Part shown: piece after piece, positions 53,447 through 62,749 of the stretch
Layout of the letters: each line of letters begins with the position of its first letter
How positions within the stretch are numbered: position 1 is the stretch's first letter
Assembly: GCF_035046485.1 (NCBI RefSeq)
Contig: NC_085136.1
Location: forward strand, 297,453,080 to 297,517,079
Direction: 5' to 3'
DNA: 64,000 nucleotides
From: Aedes albopictus
Lineage: Eukaryota > Arthropoda > Insecta > Diptera > Culicidae
Notes under the pieces: model-generated
The model's database searches: none
What the model saw: the letters and a program-made list of their open reading frames with translations, nothing else
Told to the model about the DNA's origin: nothing
Made by a program: the position numbers and the translations under genes

Positions 53447-54448
53447 TTAGTTATATGTATTTGATTTTTCTACTAAGCCACGGCGTATAAGTGAAATAGG
53501 GCTTCCAGTATCAAAAAGAGCTTTAAAACAATTATTAAAATTAGCAAGTTTAAATTCTACTAATCCGTCATATCCTTCATCTACTACTTTGTCCTCTATG
53601 TCCTCGTCATTTATAACTGCATTAACAATAGGCCAGTTCGTTGATTCGTGCTTCTCTAATCCATCTTTGGGAAACGATGACTTAGTTTTCTTCTGTTTTT
53701 GATCGGAGACATTCTTACAATACACAGCAACATGTCCAGGTTGATTGCAGGAACAACATACGGCAGGTCTCTTGAAGGTAGTTTTACTGTCCATTTTCAC
53801 CATCCGAAATGCTTGAATGATATCAGCAACCGTCTTAAAATTTTGAATTCTAGCTGGCAAATCAGTAATTCCTTCTACGATGTATTCAACCAACTCCTTT
53901 TCAGTTAGCTTCAGTTTCTGTGCAATCAGCATCTTCGATCGGCAATAATCAGCGAACGGCTCTTGACCAAACCATCTGATCTTCTCCAAACGTTTACGCA
54001 ACTCAAATCCATTGAAAACTGATCCATACGTTTTACGAAGATCTTCCAACGTTTCTTCATATGTTTTCAGCATAAAATCAGCTCGTGAGTGTAGCCAAAT
54101 TTTTGCGTTACCTTTTAACTGTTTGATGACTAGAAGCTTCATAATTTGACAATTGAGTGCCAAAGCACGCTTGGTGTTTTCCAGTATAGTAATAAAATGG
54201 CCAACATCTTCCTCGTTTCGACCCTCGAAATACGGCAAAAGAGCAGCAATCTCTTCAAGGCGAAAAAAGTTTCTTTGTATTTCCAATGCGGTGCCGGTAA
54301 TATTGAACAATCCTTGACATCCACAACCAACAATATCCTGATGACTGCTCACGTTATTTTCCAGAAGCGAATTTCCTCTCAACAATTCTCCGTTTCCATC
54401 GGTTGAACATACTTGACCAGTTTGCAGAGACGAAATTGTAGCATTCAT
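53447..54448 (-). CDS. Ty3/gypsy gag with protease active site
   Basis: 333 residues. A capsid-like helical region spans about 60-210 (ALLPYFEGRNEEDVGHF, RKRLEKIRWFGQEPFADYC). One CCHC knuckle is near 230 (CSCNQPGHVAVYC). The aspartic protease begins near 305 with FDTGSPISLIRR. The frame stops soon after, inside the protease, and the rest of the protease is in the pol frame (+1 relative). The start ATG lies about 140 nt after the 5' LTR. Single-knuckle gag and the domain order fit mdg3/mag-like Ty3 lineages, but the lineage is uncertain. Confidence 0.85.
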   Translation of the reverse strand: MNATISSLQTGQVCSTDGNGELLRGNSLLENNVSSHQDIVGCGCQGLFNITGTALEIQRNFFRLEEIAALLPYFEGRNEEDVGHFITILENTKRALALNCQIMKLLVIKQLKGNAKIWLHSRADFMLKTYEETLEDLRKTYGSVFNGFELRKRLEKIRWFGQEPFADYCRSKMLIAQKLKLTEKELVEYIVEGITDLPARIQNFKTVADIIQAFRMVKMDSKTTFKRPAVCCSCNQPGHVAVYCKNVSDQKQKKTKSSFPKDGLEKHESTNWPIVNAVINDEDIEDKVVDEGYDGLVEFKLANFNNCFKALFDTGSPISLIRRGLVEKSNTYN

Positions 54449-54567
54449 GGTGCCTTCAGCAACGATTCCTACAGATTTGCTTGCAACTTCTTAATGAAGA
54501 ATTCGGTCAGCAGCTTCAAATCTCCGAAAGGATGACGAAGTTCATCGGAAGTCTTCTGAATGCGTAG

Positions 54568-54586
54568 CGTTATCCCACTTCTGATT
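54568..54586 (-). promoter_or_regulatory. Putative primer-binding site, tRNA-Leu-like
   Basis: Directly inside the 5' LTR, the minus strand reads AATCAGAAGTGGGAT. This is like the complement of the 3' acceptor/T-arm of an insect tRNA-Leu, but without the TGG that should pair with CCA. The tRNA identity is from memory. Confidence 0.4.
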
Positions 54587-54711
54587 TGTGGTGATATGGG
54601 GGTGCTCAATAAATAAAACCGTTTACTTTGAGGTCGTTTTACAGAATAGTCTTTATTCTTCTAATGTCATCTTAATGTCAATGCCTACCTTGATTAATAT
54701 TATTCACTACA
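54587..54711 (-). repeat. 5' LTR of Ty3-type element (125 bp)
   Basis: Same sequence as 50288-50412, including an AATAAATAAAACCG stretch (plus strand) and an AATAAAGACT-type poly(A) signal on the minus strand. Confidence 0.92.
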
Positions 54712-54716
54712 AGGGA

Positions 54717-56300
54717 TTCATCCAGGAAATGCAGCGGGAATTCCTTCATTTTTTTCCTCAGAAATTTATCCGTTATTTCCGTTAAAGAGCACCCTAAGAA
54801 TTTCTGCGCGAATTGTATGAAGAATTCATTCAAAAGAGTTTCTTAAAAATTTCTACAGAAATTCCTTAAGAAATATCTAAAGAGCTTTTCCAGTGATCTT
54901 TTCAGAAGTTTATCTAGGCATTTTTTCAAGTTTTCCTGCAAGAAAAAATATGTCCTCAAATAACTTTAGGAATACTTTCAGAAATGCTTTCAGCGTTTCC
55001 TTCAAAAAATCAAAAGTTCAGAATTCCTGCGGAAGTTTCTCTACGGATTTCTTCAGAAAATCATCCACAGACTCCTTTAGGAATTTTATTAAAGGAAAGG
55101 AAAGGAATTTTATTAAAGGTACTGAATAAAATTTTCTAGGAATTCCGCTCAAGGTTTGTCCGAGAAATTTCTCCAGGTATTTCTCTAGAAAGTTTTTCAA
55201 GCCATCTCACTGAGAAATTCTTAAAGAAACCCCAGCAAGAAGTTCTTAGAGATACTTTTCTAGAGTTTCATTCGAAAGTACTTCCCGCTTGAATTTCTGC
55301 TGAGATTCCATCAGGGATTATTTCAAAAATATCTATGAAGATTTCTTTCAAGTTTAAGGTTTTCTTCAGAAATTTTAGCGCGGGATTTCTTCCGCAGTTT
55401 TCTCATGGAGTTTTGCAGAATTTTTTTTGAAAAATTCCTTAAAAAAAATCCTACAGAAATTCCTCTTAGATATTATTATTTCTAAGACAAATATATCTGT
55501 GGAAAATTCTGAAGATACTTCCCCAATTCCTAAAAAAAACATGAGAAACTTCTTTTAGAAATATTACAGTAATTTCAAGAAAAAAAAAATGCTTAGTATA
55601 TCTCTGGAAGGATTTTAGTATTTATCCATAGAGAAATTTCTTGTAGACAATGGTACTGGTGAAATTTTTGTAATAATCCATAAATAAATTTCTGAGGGAT
55701 CCCTGGAGGAGTTACTGAAGGAATCTTCAGAAGAACAGCAGGATATATGTCTGGAGGAATTTATAGAAGAATTTCTTATACAATTTCTTCCGGGATAATA
55801 ACATGAAAATCCGTAAAGAAAAAATCCTGAAGTAGAAACTTCTGACAAATATCCTGCAGAAACAAAAAAAAAACATTCTGGAAACATTTTTCAGGGTACT
55901 TCTTGATGAGTTTCTGAAAAAAAAAGATTTTTTTTAATTGAGAGAATACCTTCAAAAATCCCAAAAAAGATTTTAAAAGTTGATTAAGGTATTCTGCCAG
56001 GGATAGCTTACGGTTTATTCATACCTTATTTTAGGTATTTTTTTCGGTGATGCTACAACAACTTGTTCAAAGATCCTGACAGCAATTCCTGCAGAAATTA
56101 CTCTAGAATCTATTCCTTGGCATTTCTCAAAGATTTATTATGAAATCCCTTTATGAAAACCTGAAGGAACTTTCAAAATCTTTTGAGAATTTTGTGGAGA
56201 AATTCAAAATAAATGCTTAATGGTGTCTCTGAATATATGGAATAACACTTGAAGAAAACTGTGGATTAATTTCAACTTTAATTCCAATAAGAACTGTTGA
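54717..56300. repeat. Degenerate GAATTTCTTCAGGAATT-type repeats
   Basis: Continuous with 49936-50204 apart from the Ty3 insertion. Includes poly-A/T runs and a short direct duplication GGAATTTTATTAAAGG at about 55082 and 55105. Confidence 0.6.
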
Positions 56301-56311
56301 AAAAAAAAACC

Positions 56312-57015
56312 TCAGATTAATCCACCTAGTGGTGATAGTGCCTTTTTCATCAGATATGTACTCATGATCTTTCCTTCGACGGTGATTGTGGAAATCGTTT
56401 TCAGTTTTGGAACACTACTGGTTCTCCCAAATATGGTCTGAGACTTTCTGCTGGCTATCTGTTCAGTAGGCTATTGAAAAAGTCGTGATTTGATATGTCA
56501 CATGCATGGGTTTGGTTCACTTTTATATTTGACCACTTCCGGCGGGACACTTAGAACCGGTTCCGGAATACTACCGGTTCAGATATGGTTTGAGACTATT
56601 TTCGTGAAAACCGTTCATCAAGTTATCGAAAATGCCGCAATTTGATGTATCGAATGTATGGGTTTGGTGCATTTTCATGTCTGACCCCTTCCAGGGGTAC
56701 CGGTCCGGAACAGCTATATGACCATAACTCCGGAACGGCTGGACCGATACGAATCATTTTCAACAGGAAATAATGGGACCAGATTCCGCGTCGAATGAGC
56801 CGTCGATCGTTAAAATCGGTTGATATTTACTATCTAGAAGTTAGGTGCCCTTTTTTGTACACATACACATACACACACAGACATCATCTCAACTCGTCGA
56901 GCTGAGTCGATTGGTATATGAAACATGCACATCCAGGGACTCTATCAAAATTTCATTTTTTGAGTGAACATATAGCCTTTCGGTACACTTTGGTGTACGA
57001 GAAAAACAAAAACCG
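56312..57015 (+). mobile_element. Family-A element, copy 3, short complete form
   Basis: About 704 bp, with both family ends: GATTAATCCACCTAGTGG at the left, GGTGTACGAGAAAAACAAA at the right. It holds only about two ~152-bp units (56420-56700), then the CCATAACTCCGGAACGGCTG block, a short ACACATACACATACACAC tract, and the end block. It is the uninterrupted guide to the family's structure. Confidence 0.8.
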
Positions 57016-57450
57016 CATTTCAAAAGAAAATCCCTAGATTATTTTTAAATGAAACTTTGAAGTAATCTCCGAATCTTTGTCAAAACAAAACAGGAATTGC
57101 ATCTTTTGAAGAAATCTTTGAAGGAACTCCTTGGGAAACCCTTGGAGAAATTTTTAGAATTCTGATAATACTCTTGAGTGAAATTCTAACAAAAATGTTT
57201 GAAGAGTCACATGAAAGAATATATGCACGAAATTCCGCATCAGTCCTTGAAGGAGTTTCCTAAATAATCGCTGAATTGATCCCAGGAGGAATTTCTGGGA
57301 ATTTGTTGACTGGAATCAAGATGGATCTTCTGAGAAATTAGTTGAGAATCTTCTGGAGATTTCTGGGAAAATTTTGGGAGGGGTTCTGGAAAAAATCTCG
57401 CGAGGAAACTTTCAAAGAAATGCATGGGAATTTTGCATTTTGTAGGGATA
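57016..57450. repeat. Degenerate GGAATTTCTGGGAATT-type repeats
   Basis: Same diverged repeat type as 40720-42488. Confidence 0.55.
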
Positions 57451-57456
57451 CTGAGG

Positions 57457-58185
57457 CAATCAGACAACTCATTTTTGAGCAGTCATATCTCGGAAACCGG
57501 TGAACCGAATTGAATAAAATTTTGAACGTACATTAACAATATACAAATGCTTCATGAACTAGTATATCATAGATACTTTTTGAACGTTGAAAAAAGTTAT
57601 CATGGATTGACACTTTTGGATTATTCTCGAAAAAATGTAATATTTTTACCTCAATGTCAATAAATTTTAGTGTTGATGTCCAAAGATTTTCCACTTCTGT
57701 TCTCAAGTTATCTTTAATCAGATATATTAGATCCTATTTAGATTAAAGGAAGAACACATTTAGTATTTTTGGTGTGGTATTGTAAATTTGACCTGTTTTC
57801 CTCTATATGAGTAAAAATTTCAACCCGGTATAACTGGATTCGCCGTGAGAAAATATTACATTTTATAACGTTGTATTAAGTATCAATATATTGTTGATAA
57901 ACGTTAAAAAATTCATTCAATTCGGTTCACTGGTTTCCGAAATATGACAGCTCAAAAATGAGTTGTCCAAAAAAATAGTGTTTACCCGAACGGTTCTAAC
58001 TTCGCGAAAAATTATTCAATCGAGCCCAAATTTGTGCCAATGATGCACATATAACAAGTTGACAAACAGTCAAAATTTGAGATTTTTTGATGCACTCTAT
58101 GAAAAGTTACAGCATGTTGAACTTTTTTGTGAGAGAAAAAAAGTTGCCTATCCCAAACATTTTGGCCACCCCCTGTAGTAGAATA
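57457..58185. mobile_element. Foldback-containing repeat element
   Basis: The left arm GACAACTCATTTTTGAGC...CCGAATTGAAT (57461-57515) is mirrored at 57917-57970. Beyond that, the sequence to CATTTTGGCCACCCCCTGTAG (58185) looks like the continuation of one element. No coding capacity. The family is not named and the boundaries are approximate. Confidence 0.55.
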
Positions 58186-58540
58186 AGAATACAATAGAAT
58201 ACATTTAGACGTGTAAATACAGCCGCCAACTGGAATCGCTCACGTAGTGCCCTAGTGGACAAAAGAGCTGTAAAATAGGTTAAGTGGTTAAGAATTTAAA
58301 AAAAATGTCGTTTCGTAAAATGGCCCATTATTACACCGATAATTTCATCGGATAGACACAGTCAGTGTTCGAAGCTCACGTACATTTTAAACATAATACT
58401 TCCCTCGCTCTGACATTCATGCTCATTGCACACAACAGAGACATGTAGATGTTCATGCAAATGCATATGAAATGGAACAAACTATGTGCATTAGTGGAAT
58501 TGCGTTCAGTGCTATCAGGGGATGGATATGGTCATGTGGC
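58186..58540. other. Spacer, nothing recognised
   Basis: No repeat family or gene identified. Confidence 0.3.
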
Positions 58541-58620
58541 TCCGTAGCTTAGAGGGAAGAAGCACCCATCTAGCGAATTTAGAGAAGTGAGTTCGATTCC
58601 CACTGGAGTACGTGGATGTC
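58541..58620 (+). mobile_element. tRNA-like sequence, probably a SINE head
   Basis: GGCTCCGTAGCTTAGAGGG resembles a tRNA 5' end and A box. GAGTTCGATTCCCACTGGAG contains a B box and a partial T-arm. The anticodon arm is not convincing and pairing is imperfect, so this is not called a functional tRNA gene. Confidence 0.4.
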
Positions 58621-58676
58621 TTTTTTGCGAGCTAATCTCAGTTTATTCATCAAACACGTGTTTCTGTTGTGTGCAT

Positions 58677-59353
58677 TAGACTGGGTCAACAAAGTCGATT
58701 TTTCGGAACAAAGCTTTTTCGATCCCTTTTAGCGTCGCAAACAACTGTGCAAAATTTGGGAGCCATTGGTTGCTCCCCCGTATTCCGCTTTGCGATTGAA
58801 ATTTGTATAGAATTTAGTATGCATTTTTCACATAAATTGAAATTTTTCGTCTAAAACGATCTAACTAGTGACGTTGAAGTACAGCCTAGGATATGCCGAA
58901 AAACTTGGTCGAAGACCGTAAAGTGATCCGTGTGAAAAAAGTTATAACGTACAGATTGCCCGGTGGTGCTTAACATTTAACATGTAAAGGAATAACATCA
59001 ATAATTAAATCTCAATTTTCGGCCTAAATTACCAAGCGAATAACTTTTTTCACAAGCATCGGATCACTTTGCGGTCTTCGGCAAAGTTTTTCGGTATATC
59101 CTAGGCTATACTTTAACGTCATTAGTTAGATCGTTTTAGACGAAAAATTTCCATTTATGAGAAAAATGCAAAAAAGTACGTTTTCCCATACTAACGTCCA
59201 TACAAAATTCAATAGCAATGCGGAATACGGGGACGCAACCAATCGTTCCCAAATTTTGCACAGTTGTTTTGGACGCTAATATGGATTGAAACATATTTGT
59301 TCCGGGTTGATACGATCAAATTAAGTTTCTCCATACAACGTTGACCCACTCTA
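58677..59353. mobile_element. Inverted-repeat (foldback) element, complete copy
   Basis: The left end TTAGACTGGGTCAAC and right end GTTGACCCACTCTAG are inverted. Long imperfect arms (~300 bp) include GATCTAACTAGTGACGTT / AACGTCATTAGTTAGATC and the GACCGTAAAGTGATCC / GGATCACTTTGCGGTC pair. The centre is GCCCGGTGGTGCTTAAC. No coding frame. A truncated relative lies at 48112-48637. Confidence 0.75.
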
Positions 59354-59477
59354 GTGTGCATGGATGTCAAACAATTTAAACGTAATAAGCCAGTTTCGTT
59401 TGGGTTGTTGTAATTTCCACATTAATTCATTAGCCTAATCAAAATCGAGAAATTGACACCAGTCTATTAAAGCTGAG

Positions 59478-59552
59478 GGGGGTAAGGGGGCTCCCGCCGT
59501 CTCCGGATTGGCGATCCTAACCCTTAACCAGTAGGCTAACTGGAGACCCCAG
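59478..59552 (-). mobile_element. Feilai SINE fragment (5' head)
   Basis: CCGTCTCCGGATTGGCGATC and AACTGGAGACCCC match the minus-strand head of the Feilai copies. The tail and body are missing. Confidence 0.7.
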
Positions 59553-60980
59553 TTGAACTAGTCCAAGGTGTAAAATCCCACTAATAAAGATAAAAACGTC
59601 TCTGAATATGTTTTCAATATCAACCTTGCTTTAATAAGAGTGCAGATACATATAACATGGCGAAAATACATCGAAATGTAAAGGTTGATTACGAGCAGTT
59701 AACTTATTTTATGTACTTATAATGAAATGTATGATCCGCAAATCTGCATCAGAAACACAAATAAAAACTATTAAATTTAATTTTATATAAACATTGAACA
59801 TGCTTGAAGTGCAAACATTTTATTCAATAAAAAACATGACACTCAACAACATACTCACTTCTCCTGTTCCACAAATATTTACTTTGGAAACATCATCAAA
59901 TATTTGAACGGTTTTCACGATACCAACACCTACAGCCCCCCATGGCAATATCCGATAATGTTCGACGAACTGTCGTGTTGAACGCCAAACAGCTGGAGAA
60001 AATAGCTGTTTATTTGCCGGATCAGCTTGAGCAGTGCACTGCACTGATCGCTTTCGGGAGTAGTAGCTAGTTAGCATGCGATCCATCATTCACGGTCTGA
60101 AGGACACGGCCACGTACCTGTGTAGATGGACTGTAGGGCCCTGTAAGTGGATGTTCACCAGGTATCTACCCACCTGCCTTGCTAGTTATGCTACGGATTT
60201 GAGATTTAAATTTCAACGAGGCTCCCACATACCGCCTGGCCGCCACCGTTGGCTGCGGGGGTCCAATAGTAAAAACAACAACTCGTTCTTATGTGCATTA
60301 AGTGGTGTGTTTGTGATGCGAACCTTGGTTAGGGGGTGTTGAAGCGAAGGCATTCCTCCACGTTTGAAGGTTTAATTTTCACCGATTTTCCTTTTCGCTT
60401 TCGCGTGCACGGGCGGACACTGGCGATGTCCATGGCCTTCATAGTTCTTTGGCTTTGATGTTCAGGACATTACATAGGCTTCGGCTGCCCGCCCTTCTTC
60501 TCTTCCTTCGTCGTGACGTTGCTGGAAAATTTACCAACTACCTACGGTTGCATGTGGTGCATCCTCATCAGAGCGCAGCGGCTAATTTATTAACGTTTTT
60601 ACTTTTCCCTACAGCAAATTAAGTGAAGCTTGCAAATTGTTCGACGTAGGCTTTGCGCGTTGAAGATCGCTGCTGGCCGGACTAGGGCCCAACCGGATCT
60701 ATCGAAAAAACGAGCGAGCGAGTGAAGAAGAAATGTTCGCCTAGGTATTTGCACGATGGGTGGGTGGTATATGTGCGAATTTTCACGCTCCAAAAAGTTC
60801 TAACTTTTCTTGTGTGCGACGGTTGTTGGATTTGCGCGTATGTAAGGGCACATATGTGCACCAACACAGACAAGTGCTCGAAGGGAAAACCTAACGATTT
60901 GGACGGTAATGCACCGCGTAGGAGTTTGGTGCAATTGGATGGATAAAATCTGGGTGCATCCAGAAGAAAGCTATCAGTAG
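59553..60980. other. Upstream region of the second Osiris gene
   Basis: From about 59850 no repeat was recognised and composition is balanced, so it is probably single-copy control DNA. Short frames on both strands (59820-60089 minus; 60076-60342 plus) lack recognisable domains. No specific sites are claimed. Confidence 0.35.
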
Positions 60981-60987
60981 TATAAAT
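60981..60987 (+). promoter_or_regulatory. TATA box of second Osiris gene
   Basis: TATAAAT, 106 nt before the start codon. Transcription should begin near 61003-61012 (TCAGATCG lies at 61001). The predicted leader has no upstream ATG, unlike the first Osiris gene. Confidence 0.7.
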
Positions 60988-61086
60988 TGCTCAAGGCAGA
61001 TCAGATCGAAGGAAGCGTACAGCATCGATCCATCCATTAGTAGTTTAGTTTATTTAACCTTAACAGATTAGAGTCAGAGTAGTGCG

Positions 61087-61878
61087 ATGGCATCACTTAA
61101 GTTAGTGTGTAGTGTACTGTGCGTGTTGGTCGCCGTTCAGACAGCTACCGCCGACGATGGCACAGTGCGTGCCCTGCGAAAAGTGTACTCTCTCTGCGAA
61201 GACAGTGACGAACTGCTCAAGTGCATCAAGGTCCAGGCGCTGAAACTGACGGACCGTGCTATCAAACTGCCAAGCATCAAACTGGTAGATGGTATGTCGA
61301 TCGTGAAGAAGGCCGAAGGTGAAAGCCAGCAGCGAGCCCTGAACGAACCCTCGCTAAACGAACTCGAATTGAACAAGCTGTCCTCGGCCAAGATCGATGA
61401 ACTGCTGTACCAACGTGCTGCCCGTTTCATGGATTCTCACCAGCTGTCGCTCAACGTGCCACGTATGCTCGTCTCCGGCCAGCAGGAAACTGGACGTTTG
61501 GTCGAGGAAGGTCGCAAGAAGATGAAGAAGTACCTCGGACCATTCCTCGCTGCAATGGCTATCAAGGGAGGTATCCTGACCATGGTGTACCACTCCATCG
61601 CTATCGTTGCTGGTAAGGCCTTGATCATTGGTAAGATCGCTCTGGTCATCTCCGCCATCATCGGTTTGAAGAAGCTGGTCACCCCAGAAGGACACGAAAA
61701 GACCACCTACGAAATCGTGAAGCACCCACATGTCCAGCAGAGCCATACCTACTCGTCGAACCATGGAGAATTCGACACCCACGAATCCGGCCAGTTCCAC
61801 CGTAGCTTCGGAAACTCCATCAGCGACGATATGCAGATGCAGGACCGCGCCTACCGAGCCCACGTCCCAAAGAACTAA
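61087..61878 (+). CDS. Osi9: Osiris-family protein (DUF1676), probable Osi9 orthologue
   Basis: 263 residues in one exon. It has a signal peptide (about 1-22, LVCSVLCVLVAVQTATA), the cysteine pair (LCEDSDELLKC, about 36-46), a DUF1676 core with an amphipathic Leu-rich stretch to ~150, and a long hydrophobic segment (about 151-200, AAMAIKGGILTMVYHS to KIALVISAIIGLKKLV). The His/Tyr/Ser-rich tail includes YEIVKHPHVQQSHTYSS and ends QDRAYRAH, close to the family AQxLAY motif. Codon use is strongly C/G-ending, unlike the repeats around it. Osiris proteins act in the secretory or endosomal pathway during cuticle formation. The Osi9 name rests on remembered similarity of the hydrophobic block and tail; another paralogue is possible. 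Confidence 0.85.
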   Translation: MASLKLVCSVLCVLVAVQTATADDGTVRALRKVYSLCEDSDELLKCIKVQALKLTDRAIKLPSIKLVDGMSIVKKAEGESQQRALNEPSLNELELNKLSSAKIDELLYQRAARFMDSHQLSLNVPRMLVSGQQETGRLVEEGRKKMKKYLGPFLAAMAIKGGILTMVYHSIAIVAGKALIIGKIALVISAIIGLKKLVTPEGHEKTTYEIVKHPHVQQSHTYSSNHGEFDTHESGQFHRSFGNSISDDMQMQDRAYRAHVPKN

Positions 61879-62168
61879 ACCTCCGTGCTCGCCAAGAGAC
61901 ACATCACCCTGACCCCAAAAAACCCAAAACCCCCGTGCTCCAATCGGTCATTAGGATTATCACGAGACGAAAACCCCAAGCCGAGAACATTAGAATAGAA
62001 CAAACCATCTGAGGAGTCCTTTCCGAGGGACTCCTCGACGTGCGCGCACTTCGAGATCTCGTCGATCGAAATAACCACACTTCAAGAATGCAGAAGAAAT
62101 TGGAAGCTTGCAGCCAGCAAACAGTCCAACGCGGTTGAACACCCAGAATGGTGGATCGCAACCAAGAG

Positions 62169-62174
62169 AATAAA
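62169..62174 (+). terminator. Candidate poly(A) signal of second Osiris gene
   Basis: AATAAA about 290 nt after the stop. Two further hexamers, at 62415-62420 and 62500-62505, could give longer 3' UTRs. Which is used cannot be told from sequence. Confidence 0.5.
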
Positions 62175-62505
62175 TATCCTCAATATGCCACGGTTCGATC
62201 CATTCTCCCATTCCGGGCGGCTCAGCTGCTTTGTAGTGTTAACTTGTATTTATTATTTATTCTAATTGTAATTAATTTATTGACTTATTTCCATGGACCA
62301 AAGCAGAACGCTAAAAAAAGCGAAGCCAAAATTACAGCAATTAATCTCTAAGTCTCAGAACCTTTGGAGTTGTATTTTTGTCGGAGAGAAGAGTTCCCCA
62401 GAGCGAACGTAAAAAATAAACACTGTGAAAACTGTAAATTCTTTGTCTAATAAAGGAAAACCCTGAATCAATGCATGTGAAAGCATGTTGAACAATGCAA
62501 ATAAA

Positions 62506-62749
62506 GTACGGTTGAATTGGTTTCATTTTGTTGGGAATTTGATGGTGGGTGCTGATGATCACAATGGCGAAATCCTTCTTTGGTCTACCGGTCTTCGGTA
62601 TGTACATTTCGATGACACTTTCTTATGTTAACCAATTTACGCCCAGCGATCTTTTTAGAGAACATTAGCTTTTGCAATTATCTTGGAGACATGTTGGAAG
62701 AATAGTGTCTTTAGCAATAGTATGTTACTTTGTACATATTTGCTCCTGT
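62506..62749. other. Spacer, nothing recognised
   Basis: No identifiable gene or repeat. Confidence 0.3.

Larger units (their letters stand above)
50288..54711 (-). mobile_element. Ty3/gypsy-type LTR retrotransposon, nearly intact
   Basis: 4424 bp, with identical 125-bp LTRs and a 5-bp AGGGA duplication. Gag and pol lie on the minus strand. No envelope gene is present. Identical LTRs imply a recent insertion. One frame change between gag and pol is the only visible defect. It sits in the degenerate GGAATTTCT repeat region. Confidence 0.93.

Noticed and set aside
58541..58620. Possible functional tRNA gene
   Set aside because: The B box is present, but acceptor and anticodon arms do not pair convincingly and it is embedded in repeat DNA. 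A SINE head is more likely.
59820..60342. Small frames on both strands upstream of the second Osiris gene
   Set aside because: No recognisable domain, start context or codon signature.
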